Source: Mycolicibacterium sp. (lineage in GTDB: Bacteria; Actinomycetota; Actinomycetes; Mycobacteriales; Mycobacteriaceae). From it: 36,729 bases of DNA. Positions within the stretch are counted from its first letter, which is position 1. Every line of letters starts with the position of its first letter. Below the pieces are notes generated by a model. The model ran no database searches, was not told the origin of the DNA, and saw nothing but the letters and a program-made list of their open reading frames with translations. The stretch spans positions 1-36,729 of the forward strand of contig NZ_JAEMTA010000054.1 of the NCBI RefSeq assembly GCF_016462545.1, in the 5' to 3' direction. Below, piece by piece: positions 1 through 7,362 of this stretch. Both the position numbers and the translations under genes were made by a program.

Positions 1-1167
1 GACAAGCCACGCCACGTCGAGGCCCAGGTCATCGCCGACACGCATGGCAACGTCGTCGTCGCGGGCACCCGCGACTGCTCACTGCAGCGGCGCTTCCAGA
101 AGCTGGTGGAGGAAGCTCCCGCGCCCTTCCTCACCGAAGCGCAGCGCAAGGAGATCCACGAGTCCGCCAAGCGCATCTGCAAGGAAGCCGGCTACTACGG
201 CGCCGGCACCGTCGAATACCTCGTCGGCCAGGACGGTCTCATCTCGTTCCTCGAGGTGAACACCCGACTGCAGGTCGAACATCCGGTCACCGAGGAGACC
301 TCGGGGATCGACCTGGTGCGCCAGCAGTTCCGCATCGCCAACGGTGAGGCCCTCGACATCACCGAGGATCCGACGCCGCGCGGTCATTCGTTCGAGTTCC
401 GCATCAACGGTGAGGACGCGGGCCGCGGCTTCCTGCCCGCACCGGGTCCGGTGACGTTGTTCGATCCGCCGACGGGACCGGGCGTGCGTCTGGACTCCGG
501 TGTCGAGACGGGCTCCGTGATCGGCGGCCAGTTCGACTCGATGCTGGCCAAGCTGATCGTCACCGGCGCCACCCGTGAGGAGGCTCTGGACCGGTCGCGT
601 CGCGCGCTGGCCGAGTTCACCGTCGAGGGTCTGGCGACCGTCATCCCGTTCCACCGCGCCGTGGTGTCCGACCCGGCCTTCATCGGCGACGACAACGGCT
701 TCACCGTGCACACCCGGTGGATCGAAACCGAGTGGGACAACACCGTCGAACCGTTCACCGCTGGCGCCCCCCTCGACGAGGAAGACACCCTGCCCCGGCA
801 GAAGGTCGTCGTCGAGGTGGGTGGACGCCGCGTCGAGGTGTCTCTACCGGGCGATCTGGCCATCGGCGGTGGTGGCGGTGCCGCACCCGGCGTCATTCGC
901 AAGAAGCCCAAGCCGCGCAAGCGTGGCGCCGCTGCGGGCGCCGCCGCCTCGGGTGATGCGGTGACGGCGCCGATGCAGGGCACCGTGGTGAAGGTGGCGG
1001 TCGAAGAGGGTCAGCAGGTGTCGGCGGGCGACCTCGTCGCGGTTCTGGAGGCCATGAAGATGGAGAATCCGGTGACGGCGCACAAGGACGGCACCATCAC
1101 CGGGTTGGCCGTCGAGCCGGGCGCCGCAGTCACTCAGGGCACCGTCCTCGCCGAGATCAAGGACTAG
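1..1167 (+). CDS. accA3: Acetyl-/propionyl-CoA carboxylase alpha subunit, biotin-carrying (5' end outside window)
   Basis: The reading frame is open from base 1, so only the last 388 residues are present. They hold the rear of the ATP-grasp biotin carboxylase, including the catalytic-loop EVNTRLQVEHP at bases 253-285, then the biotin carboxylase C-terminal domain, a Gly/Ala/Lys-rich linker, and a C-terminal biotin carrier domain. The biotinylation motif EAMKM has its lysine codon at 1057-1059. The enzyme carboxylates biotin with ATP and bicarbonate; partner AccD subunits pass the carboxyl group to acyl-CoAs for fatty and mycolic acid synthesis. The assignment to accA3 rests on the linker type and on sigF, rsbW, lat, lrpA and pcd following in the M. 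tuberculosis order. Here, however, about 6.2 kb of other genes separates it from sigF. An imperfect hairpin follows the stop codon. Confidence 0.93.
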   Translation, partial: DKPRHVEAQVIADTHGNVVVAGTRDCSLQRRFQKLVEEAPAPFLTEAQRKEIHESAKRICKEAGYYGAGTVEYLVGQDGLISFLEVNTRLQVEHPVTEETSGIDLVRQQFRIANGEALDITEDPTPRGHSFEFRINGEDAGRGFLPAPGPVTLFDPPTGPGVRLDSGVETGSVIGGQFDSMLAKLIVTGATREEALDRSRRALAEFTVEGLATVIPFHRAVVSDPAFIGDDNGFTVHTRWIETEWDNTVEPFTAGAPLDEEDTLPRQKVVVEVGGRRVEVSLPGDLAIGGGGGAAPGVIRKKPKPRKRGAAAGAAASGDAVTAPMQGTVVKVAVEEGQQVSAGDLVAVLEAMKMENPVTAHKDGTITGLAVEPGAAVTQGTVLAEIKD

Positions 1168-1172
1168 ACGCT

Positions 1173-1233
1173 GTCGAGCGGCCAGTTGTTGCACGCTGAT
1201 TCGCGAACGGCGTACACCAGGTGGCCACTCGAC
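1173..1233. repeat. 61-bp inverted-repeat element after accA3
   Basis: The 12-base arms GTCGAGCGGCCA (1173-1184) and TGGCCACTCGAC (1222-1233) pair with one mismatch. The element starts five bases after the accA3 stop and ends 13 bases before the next ATG. It has no U-tract, so it could be an unconventional terminator or one of the intergenic palindromes of similar length seen elsewhere in this window. Confidence 0.5.
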
Positions 1234-1246
1234 GGCTGAGGAGCCG

Positions 1247-1579
1247 ATGGAACCCGTCGAGATCAACAATGGCACGTGGTACCTCCGCGGCCTGCGCTAC
1301 GACGACCGCGTCGATGATCGGCCGGAATTGGCCGACCTCGGCGAGACCGACCTGGACTACGTGCACGACGCCGCGGACGGCTGGGCTGACGACACTCTGT
1401 ACACCTGGGCCGTGTGCGAACCGACCACCGGTGAACTGCTCGCCGAGATCACCCTGAACCCCGCTACGGGTTTCATGCACAGCCGAGCGAGGCCCGGTCA
1501 CGAGGATGCCGCCGCCATGTCCGAGGACACGGTTCGGCGCTATGCGTCGGAGATCCTCAACATCCGCGTGCACACGTGA
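1247..1579 (+). CDS. Small conserved hypothetical protein, 110 aa
   Basis: I do not recognise this family. The protein is acidic and rich in Trp, Tyr and Asp, with no signal peptide or membrane segment. The stretch WAVCEPTTGELLAEI (about residues 50-64) loosely recalls a GNAT strand, but the length and the rest do not support an acetyltransferase call. The ATG follows GAGGAG (1238-1243) at a suitable distance. The stop TGA shares bases with the GTG start of the malate dehydrogenase gene (GTGA, 1576-1579). That supports the frame and suggests translational coupling, hence possibly a linked role or shared regulation. Confidence 0.7.
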   Translation: MEPVEINNGTWYLRGLRYDDRVDDRPELADLGETDLDYVHDAADGWADDTLYTWAVCEPTTGELLAEITLNPATGFMHSRARPGHEDAAAMSEDTVRRYASEILNIRVHT

Positions 1580-2577
1580 CCAGCCTCGACTCCGCCCGCC
1601 CGAAAGTCGTCACGGTCACCGGTGCCGCCGGCCAGATCGGTTATGCCGCACTGTTTCGCATCGGTGCGGGTGCCCTGCTGGGTCGTGGCGTGCCGGTGAC
1701 GCTGCGACTGCTGGAGCTGCCGTCGGCGGTCCGCGCGGCCGAGGGTGTGGTGATGGAACTCGTCGACAGCGCCTTCGATCTGCTCGCGGGAGTGGAGATC
1801 CACGACGACCCGGTCCGGGCGTTCGACGGCGTCGACGTCGCGCTGCTGGTCGGCGCCAAGCCCCGCAGCAAGGGCATGGAGCGCGCCGACCTGTTGGCCG
1901 CCAACGCCACGATCTTCGCCGACGCGGGACGGGCGCTCAACGCGGGCGCATCGTCCGACGTCCGCATCGTCGTCGTGGGCAACCCCGCCAACACCAACGC
2001 CCTCGTAGCATCGGCCCACGCCCCGGACATCCCGGCGGAGAGATTCACCGCGCTGACGCGCCTCGACCACAACCGTGCCGTCGCCGCGCTCGCCGCCCAC
2101 GCCGGAGTACACGTCACCGACGTCTCTCGGGTAACGGTGTGGGGCAACCACTCTCCCACCATGTATCCCGACATCTTCCACGCCGACGTCGGCGGTCGGG
2201 CCGGGGCTGAGTACGCCGCCGACACCGACTGGCTGACCACCGACTTCATCCCGACGGTGGCCAGCCGCGGCACGGCCATCATCGAGGCTCGGGGCACGTC
2301 GTCGGCAGCATCGGCCGCCAATGCGGCCATCGACCACGTCCGCGACTGGGTGGACGGCACCGATGCCCGGGACTGGACCTCGGTGGCGCTGCCCTCGCCC
2401 GGCGTCTACGGCATTCCGGAGGGCATCGTGACGTCGCTGCCCGTCCGTGCGGTCGACGGTGCCTGGCAGATCGTCGAGGGACTCGAGATCAACGCCTTCT
2501 CGCGCGGGCGCATCGACGCCTCCGTGACCGAACTCGAATCCGAACGCGCGGCCGTGGCCGCCCTTGGACTGCTCTAG
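1576..2577 (+). CDS. Malate dehydrogenase paralog (lactate/malate dehydrogenase family)
   Basis: The protein has 333 residues, the usual size for the cytosolic-type NAD(P)-malate dehydrogenase of actinobacteria. It shows the Rossmann motif TGAAGQIGY near residue 15, the substrate loop PRSKGMER with both substrate-binding arginines, the VVGNPANTN strand, LTRLDHNRA carrying the catalytic aspartate, and WGNHS with the catalytic histidine. It should interconvert malate and oxaloacetate. It resembles M. tuberculosis Mdh (Rv1240) from memory but is clearly divergent; for example the loop reads PRSKGM where Rv1240 has PRGAGM. Its place beside accA3 also differs from that gene, so it may be a second copy with another role. 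The GTG start overlaps the upstream stop by four bases. Its stop overlaps the convergent lsr2-like stop by four bases. Confidence 0.88.
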   Translation: MTSLDSARPKVVTVTGAAGQIGYAALFRIGAGALLGRGVPVTLRLLELPSAVRAAEGVVMELVDSAFDLLAGVEIHDDPVRAFDGVDVALLVGAKPRSKGMERADLLAANATIFADAGRALNAGASSDVRIVVVGNPANTNALVASAHAPDIPAERFTALTRLDHNRAVAALAAHAGVHVTDVSRVTVWGNHSPTMYPDIFHADVGGRAGAEYAADTDWLTTDFIPTVASRGTAIIEARGTSSAASAANAAIDHVRDWVDGTDARDWTSVALPSPGVYGIPEGIVTSLPVRAVDGAWQIVEGLEINAFSRGRIDASVTELESERAAVAALGLL

Positions 2578-2921
2578 CGCTTCGCGTTCGCCGACCGGTA
2601 CGCATCCACCGCTTCGAACGGAAGCGGTCCGCGGCGGCCGACGCGGTAGCCGTTGTCCTGGCACCACTCCCGGATCACGAAGCCCTCGTCACCGCTGACG
2701 TGCTTGCGCCATGGGTCGACGCGCGTGAGGTATCGCCGTTGGGGCCCTGCCACCCGACGCCCCCGAGCTGCCCATTCCTGCACGGTGCGACGCAGCGCCT
2801 CGGCGTTCGCCGACGACAACTCGATTGCGTATTGCTGACCATCGACGCCGAATTCGACGGTTTCGTCTGCCGGAGTGCCGTCGATGTCGTCGATCAGTAC
2901 GACGGTCTTCTTCTTCCCCAT
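2574..2921 (-). CDS. Lsr2-like nucleoid-associated protein (histone-like, paralog)
   Basis: The protein has 115 residues. The N-terminal half begins MGKKKTVVLIDDIDGTPADE and continues with ETVEFGVDGQQYAIELS and the helix EALRRTVQEWAARGRRV, matching the Lsr2 dimerisation domain. The C-terminal half, VIREWCQDNGYRVGRRGPLPFEAVDAY, matches the Lsr2 DNA-binding domain. Lsr2 binds AT-rich DNA through an RGR minor-groove hook; here the aligned tripeptide reads RGP. That, and the missing Gly/Arg-rich linker, mark it as a paralog rather than the main Lsr2. The start was set at ATG 2921, preceded by AGAGG, rather than ten codons upstream. The gene converges on the mdh paralog with a four-base overlap. 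Confidence 0.87.
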   Translation of the reverse strand: MGKKKTVVLIDDIDGTPADETVEFGVDGQQYAIELSSANAEALRRTVQEWAARGRRVAGPQRRYLTRVDPWRKHVSGDEGFVIREWCQDNGYRVGRRGPLPFEAVDAYRSANAKR

Positions 2922-3050
2922 ATCCGAACGACCTCTACCCCGTGGCGCCAACGGCGCCGCCCCCCGGAGGCCGACTGCCGGCCAACCGTCCGCGAGGAGT
3001 CCCCAGCCCCGCGTACTAGCTGTATACCACCGCCGGGTGCATCGGTGCCT

Positions 3051-3593
3051 TCATTCGTCGATGTCGACGCCGGTGGCGAGGTCACCGCATTCGACGGCGA
3101 TCACGTCGTCCCGACCCGAAAGAAAGGCGCGCGCACCGTCGTCGCCACGCAGAGTCAGCGCCAGTGCAGCCCAATGCTTCCGCGCGATCGCCACGGGGTG
3201 ACCTGGCCGTCCGCCGAACGTGGCGCGCGCCAGTCCCGACGACGACGCACCGACCGCGTCCCGCACACGTGCGACGACGTCCGCCCCGACGTCCGGGGTG
3301 TCGACGAGGTGCAGCAGTACCACGTCGGCACCATCCGCGGCGGCCAACCCCGCGCGGATCGAGGCGCTCATCCCCGTCCGCCAATCCTCGGCCACGACCG
3401 CCCGCGCGGGCGACGGCACCTCGACCACGGCCGCACCAAGCACCACCACGACGTCATCGCAACCGCCATCGACCAAGGCCGCCACCGCGTAGCGAAGCCA
3501 CTCCCCCTGTCCGGCAAGCACTTTCGGCATACCGTAGCGGGTGCCCGCCCCCGCGGCCAGCACCACGCCCGACACGGAGCGCGTTCTCGACAT
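3051..3593 (-). CDS. MobA/MocA-like nucleotidyltransferase (molybdenum cofactor maturation)
   Basis: The protein has 180 residues. The N-terminal signature VVLAAGAGTRYGMPKVL (about residues 9-25) is the nucleotide-binding loop of the NTP transferase family. Later come LLHLVDTPDVG, the metal-binding Asp region, and FGGRPGHPVAI, the substrate loop typical of MocA-type CTP:molybdopterin cytidylyltransferases. Such enzymes make molybdopterin cytosine dinucleotide for the xanthine dehydrogenase/CO dehydrogenase family. An enzyme of that family lies at 10186-13639, so a maturation role is likely, though GTP-using MobA activity cannot be excluded. The ATG at 3593 removes a long upstream antisense extension of the frame. 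Only 33 bases separate it from the divergent permease start. Confidence 0.85.
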   Translation of the reverse strand: MSRTRSVSGVVLAAGAGTRYGMPKVLAGQGEWLRYAVAALVDGGCDDVVVVLGAAVVEVPSPARAVVAEDWRTGMSASIRAGLAAADGADVVLLHLVDTPDVGADVVARVRDAVGASSSGLARATFGGRPGHPVAIARKHWAALALTLRGDDGARAFLSGRDDVIAVECGDLATGVDIDE

Positions 3594-3626
3594 GCGAACA
3601 TCATCAACCTGGTCGATTCTTGATTG

Positions 3627-5534
3627 ATGTCCGCCCCGGTCACCAACACTCCGAGGAAGCGCGTGCACCCGGTCGACGAGGTGCTCCCGCTGCCGAAGCT
3701 CGCCACCTACGGCTTCCAACACGTCGTCGCGTTCTACGCGGGTGCGGTGCTGGTGCCGATCATCATCGCGGGCGCGATCAACCTGCCGCAGGAAGACTTG
3801 GTCAAGCTGATCACGGCCGACCTTTTCACCTGCGGCATCGCGTCGATCATCCAGGCGGTCGGGTTCTGGAAGGTGGGGGTTCGGCTGCCACTGCTGCAGG
3901 GCGTGACCTTTGCGGGGGTGTCTCCGATCATCGCGATCGGTCTGGCTCACGGCGGCGGCTCGGCCAGCCTGCTCTACGTCTACGGGGCCGTGATCGTCGC
4001 GGGCGTCTTCACCTTCCTGATCGCGCCGATATTCGTGAAGTTGCTGCGGTTCTTCCCGCCGGTGGTGACGGGCACGCTGATCACCATCATCGGCCTCTGC
4101 CTGGTTCCGGTCGGCGCCGGTGACGCCGTCACCAATCCCGCTACGGGCGAACATGATCCGACGAACATCCGGTGGCTGCTCTACGCGCTCGGCACCATCG
4201 CGGTCATCGTCGCCATCCAGCGCATCTTCCGCGGCTTCATGGCCACCATCGCCGTGTTGCTCGGTCTGGTCGTGGGATGTGTCGTGGCCTTCGCCCTCGG
4301 TGACATGAACTTCGACAAGGTCGCGGCGGCAGCACCGATCGGGTTCACCCAACCGTTCCTGTTCGGCATGCCCAAGTTCGACGTCGTCGCGTGCATCACG
4401 ATGATCATCGTGCTGCTGATCACCGCGGTCGAGTCCACTGGCAGCACGATGGCGACCGGTGAGATCGTCGGCAAGCGCATCAAGGCCTCCGACATCGGCA
4501 ACGTGCTGCGCGCCGACGGCCTGGCCACCGTGATCGGCGGCGTCTTCAATTCGTTCCCCTACACGGCATTCTCGGAGAATGTCGGCCTGGTCCGGCTCAC
4601 GGGCGTCAAGAGTCGCTGGGTGGTCGCCGCCGCGGGCGTCATCATGATCATTCTCGGGTTCCTGCCCAAGGTGGCCGCGATCGTATCGTCCATTCCGAAC
4701 CCGGTACTCGGGGGCGCGGCTCTGACGCTGTTCGCGACGGTCGCCGTGGTCGGCATCCAGACGCTGGGCAAGGTCGACTTCACCGATCACCGCAACCTGA
4801 TCATCGTGACGACCAGCCTGGCGTTGGCGCTGTGGGTGACGTCCTACCCCGACGTCGCCAAGGCCATGCCACCCGGCATCGACCTGCTGTTCGGCAGCGG
4901 CATCAGCATCGGCGCAATCGCCGCGATCGTGCTCAACATCGTCTTCTTCCACCTCGGCATCAGCAAGGGGCCGCGGGTGGCCGGCGGTGGCACCATTAGC
5001 CTCGACGAAGTGAACTCGATGACCGCGGAACGCTTCACCGAGGTGTTCGGGCACGTGGTGCAGGACGTTCCGTGGGCCGTCGAGCGGGCCTTCGAGCAGC
5101 GTCCGTTCGCCGACACCAAGGCGTTGCGCGACGCGTTCCAGGATGCGGTGTTGACCGGATCCTCCGAGCAGCAACTCCAACTGATCAACGCCTTCCACGA
5201 CCTCGGCGCCGAGGACGAGACGGGCCACGCGCTCGCCGTCGACCACGTCGCGCTGAGCAACCTCGCCGAGGAGGACCACAACGACGTCGTCGAACTGGCG
5301 GGCGCCTACCGCGAGCACTTCGGCTTTCCATTGGTGATCTGCGCGCGTGAAACCGAACACTTCGACCGCGTGATCAAGAACGGCTGGTCGCGGATGGACA
5401 ACTCGACACCAGCGGAGAAGGCGTTCGCGCTGATCGAGATTGCCAAGATCGCGAACTACCGCTTCGACGACCTGGTGGCCGACGCCAACCCCATCGCCGC
5501 GGCGCGGTTCGGCCGGCTCAACGAATTGCAGTAA
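3627..5534 (+). CDS. Purine/urate permease (NCS2) fused to a degenerate OHCU-decarboxylase domain
   Basis: The protein has 635 residues. Residues about 20-445 form an NCS2 (nucleobase-cation symporter-2) transporter with many hydrophobic helices, the conserved QGVTFAGVSP (91-100), ESTGSTMATGEI (269-280) and FNSFPYTAFSENVGLV (307-322). It should import urate or xanthine. Residues about 457-620 form an OHCU-decarboxylase-like domain (VPWAVERAF, FGFPLVICAR, IEIAKIANYRFDDLV). The catalytic His of the family motif AHPDL is replaced: residues 522-527 read AFHDLG. The EQ pair found in the next gene is not visible either. The domain may therefore be inactive or regulatory. ATG 3627 is preferred to the TTG one codon earlier. 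The stop overlaps the uraD ATG by one base. Confidence 0.88.
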   Translation: MSAPVTNTPRKRVHPVDEVLPLPKLATYGFQHVVAFYAGAVLVPIIIAGAINLPQEDLVKLITADLFTCGIASIIQAVGFWKVGVRLPLLQGVTFAGVSPIIAIGLAHGGGSASLLYVYGAVIVAGVFTFLIAPIFVKLLRFFPPVVTGTLITIIGLCLVPVGAGDAVTNPATGEHDPTNIRWLLYALGTIAVIVAIQRIFRGFMATIAVLLGLVVGCVVAFALGDMNFDKVAAAAPIGFTQPFLFGMPKFDVVACITMIIVLLITAVESTGSTMATGEIVGKRIKASDIGNVLRADGLATVIGGVFNSFPYTAFSENVGLVRLTGVKSRWVVAAAGVIMIILGFLPKVAAIVSSIPNPVLGGAALTLFATVAVVGIQTLGKVDFTDHRNLIIVTTSLALALWVTSYPDVAKAMPPGIDLLFGSGISIGAIAAIVLNIVFFHLGISKGPRVAGGGTISLDEVNSMTAERFTEVFGHVVQDVPWAVERAFEQRPFADTKALRDAFQDAVLTGSSEQQLQLINAFHDLGAEDETGHALAVDHVALSNLAEEDHNDVVELAGAYREHFGFPLVICARETEHFDRVIKNGWSRMDNSTPAEKAFALIEIAKIANYRFDDLVADANPIAAARFGRLNELQ

Positions 5535-6043
5535 TGCCCACTCAGGGAGCTTTGGGCCTGGACGGCTTCAACGGGCTGACCGACCGCCAGCGGATGAACC
5601 TGCTCTTCGGCGTGTGCTCGTCGACCATCTGGGCGCGCCGGGTCCTCGCCGGCGGACCCTTCCGCGACGTCGACGCGCTGCTGGACCGCGCCGACCGGGT
5701 GCTCGCCGAGCTTCCGGACGGTGAGATCGACGCGGCCCTGGACGGTCATCCCCGCATCGGCGCGAAGGTCGACAACGCGTCGTCGGCGCGCGAGCAGGCC
5801 GCGGTGGTCTCAGCAGATGATTCCGTGAAGGCTGAGCTGGCTGCCAGCAACGCCGAGTACGACGCCAAGTTCGGCTACGTCTATCTGGTCTGTGCGAGCG
5901 GTCGTTCCGCCGAGGAACTGCTGGCCATCCTCGTCGACCGCCTGAACAACGACGCCGAGACCGAGCGACGGGTGATGCGCAGCGAGTTGGCCAAGATCAA
6001 CCGCCTGCGCCTCGAACGGCTGTTGAGCGAGCCCGCGTCGTGA
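5534..6043 (+). CDS. uraD: 2-oxo-4-hydroxy-4-carboxy-5-ureidoimidazoline (OHCU) decarboxylase
   Basis: The 169-residue protein decarboxylates OHCU to S-allantoin, the last step of the three-enzyme uricolytic pathway. The family landmarks are intact: GHPRIG (residues 71-76, catalytic His72), the SAREQA segment (Glu87-Gln88), FGYVYLVCASGRSAEELL, and the C-terminal NNDAETERRVMRSELAKINRLRLERLL helix pair. It follows the permease fusion with a TAATG overlap, so translation is probably coupled. This complete copy contrasts with the degenerate domain fused to the permease just upstream and is the likely working enzyme. Confidence 0.92.
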   Translation: MPTQGALGLDGFNGLTDRQRMNLLFGVCSSTIWARRVLAGGPFRDVDALLDRADRVLAELPDGEIDAALDGHPRIGAKVDNASSAREQAAVVSADDSVKAELAASNAEYDAKFGYVYLVCASGRSAEELLAILVDRLNNDAETERRVMRSELAKINRLRLERLLSEPAS

Positions 6044-6057
6044 CGGCCCCACCCCCA

Positions 6058-6120
6058 CCGCGAGCAGACACGAAGGGCCCTCAATTGCGCCGAAACAGGG
6101 CCGTTTGCGTCTGCTCGCGG
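6058..6120. repeat. 63-bp intergenic inverted-repeat element (GCGAGCAGAC type)
   Basis: The perfect 12-base arms CCGCGAGCAGAC (6058-6069) and GTCTGCTCGCGG (6109-6120) enclose an interior with a second GGGCCC/GGGCC pairing. The element fills the gap between uraD and the HIU hydrolase gene, inside an apparent operon. From general memory, similar GCGAGCAGACGCAAA-type palindromes occur between genes in other mycobacteria. Confidence 0.75.
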
Positions 6121-6134
6121 GAGAGGGTGACCAC

Positions 6135-6455
6135 ATGAGTCTGTCCACCCACGTCCTCGATGCCATGTCCGGCAAGCCCGCAACCGGCGTGACCGTCACC
6201 CTGACCGACGCGCTGGACGAGCCGTTGACCACGGCCACCACCGACGGTGACGGGCGGATCGCCGCCCTGGGCGACGACCTGCCCGCCGGGGTGTACCGCC
6301 TGCACTTCGACACGGGTGGCTACTTCGCCAGGCTGGACGTCCCCACGTTCTACCCCGAGGTCGTCATCGTGTTCGAAATCACCGACGCCGCAAGCAAATA
6401 CCACGTCCCGGTGTTGCTCTCGCCGTATGCGTATTCCACCTACCGAGGGAGTTGA
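6135..6455 (+). CDS. 5-hydroxyisourate hydrolase (transthyretin-like)
   Basis: The 106-residue protein hydrolyses 5-hydroxyisourate, the uricase product, to OHCU. It begins with the family hallmark LSTHVLDAMSGKPATGV (conserved His6) and ends with the diagnostic tetrapeptide YRGS (residues 103-106). The length is typical for a free-standing bacterial HIU hydrolase with no secretion signal. ATG 6135 was chosen over an earlier GTG in the same frame because the family begins at this point and a purine-rich GAGAGG lies 8-13 bases upstream. It sits between uraD and uricase; only three bases separate its stop from the uricase start. Confidence 0.94.
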   Translation: MSLSTHVLDAMSGKPATGVTVTLTDALDEPLTTATTDGDGRIAALGDDLPAGVYRLHFDTGGYFARLDVPTFYPEVVIVFEITDAASKYHVPVLLSPYAYSTYRGS

Positions 6456-6458
6456 GCG

Positions 6459-7358
6459 GTGTCCAAGATCATCCTTGGCAAGAATCAGTACGGAAAGGCG
6501 GAGAACCGCGTCGTCAGAATCCATCGTGACACTCCCCGCCACGAGATTCACGACGTCAACGTATCCACCTGCCTCCGAGGCGATTTCAGTGCCGCCCACC
6601 TGGCCGGCGATCAGTCCGAGGTGCTACCCACCGATACCCAGAAGCAGACCGCGTACGCCTACGCCAAGGAGAAGGGTCTGGTGTCCATCGAGGACTACGG
6701 CCTGACGCTGGCGCGGCACTTCGTCGACGACGTCGAACCGGTCGAGGGCGCGCGCATCGAGATCGAGGAGTACGCCTGGGAGCGGGCGATCGTCGACGGC
6801 GCCGAGCACGATTACACCTGGATTCGCAAGGGCCAGGAGGTCCGCACCGCGGCCATAACCGTCGACGCCGACGGTGAATGGGTCGTAGGGGGGCTGAAGG
6901 ACATGGTCATCCTGAAGTCCACCGGTTCGGAGTTCGCCGGCTTCCTGAGCGACCCGTACACCATCCTGGAGCCGACGCACGATCGCGTGATGGCGACATC
7001 GCTTGTCGCGCAGTGGCGATTCACCTCCACCGACGTCGACTGGGAGGCGACCTTCGCGGGCATCAAGACCCAACTGGTCAAGCAGTTCGCCGTGGTGCAA
7101 TCGCTGGCGCTGCAGCAGACTCTCTTCGAGATGGGCAAGGCGGTGCTGGAGACATATCCGTTCATCGCTGAGGTGCGACTGTCCGCACCCAACAAGCACC
7201 AATTCGTCTATGACCTGTCGCCATTCGGGGTGCCGAACGACAGGGAGGTGTTCAACGCCGACGATCGACCCTACGGCCTGATCCAGGCGACCGTCACGCG
7301 AGACGACGCCCCGGCACCGGGGGCCGCCTGGGACGTGTACCAGGGCTGGCTGTCGTAG
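6459..7358 (+). CDS. Uricase (urate oxidase, cofactor-free)
   Basis: The 299-residue protein oxidises urate with O2 to 5-hydroxyisourate and H2O2. It carries the N-terminal GKNQYGKAENRVVRI segment with the catalytic lysine, the LPTDTQKQTAYAYAKE stretch with the catalytic threonine, the QWRFTSTDVDW region, and APNKHQFVYDLSPFG with the catalytic histidine. Length and tandem T-fold organisation fit bacterial uricases such as those of Bacillus and Arthrobacter. The start is GTG, three bases after the HIU hydrolase stop. Its 3' end lies four bases from the convergent sigF stop, with no visible terminator between them. Confidence 0.95.
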   Translation: MSKIILGKNQYGKAENRVVRIHRDTPRHEIHDVNVSTCLRGDFSAAHLAGDQSEVLPTDTQKQTAYAYAKEKGLVSIEDYGLTLARHFVDDVEPVEGARIEIEEYAWERAIVDGAEHDYTWIRKGQEVRTAAITVDADGEWVVGGLKDMVILKSTGSEFAGFLSDPYTILEPTHDRVMATSLVAQWRFTSTDVDWEATFAGIKTQLVKQFAVVQSLALQQTLFEMGKAVLETYPFIAEVRLSAPNKHQFVYDLSPFGVPNDREVFNADDRPYGLIQATVTRDDAPAPGAAWDVYQGWLS

Positions 7359-7362
7359 CTCG

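Noticed and set aside
79..711. Minus-strand frame opposite accA3
   Set aside because: It is a shadow of a well-conserved gene in high-GC DNA.
3594..5360. Long antisense extension of the mocA frame giving a 769-residue protein
   Set aside because: It lies opposite the permease gene, which has clear membrane and decarboxylase motifs. The real product starts at ATG 3593 with the nucleotidyltransferase signature.
7359..7362. Terminator between uricase and sigF
   Set aside because: Only four bases separate the convergent stops, and no hairpin is visible there.
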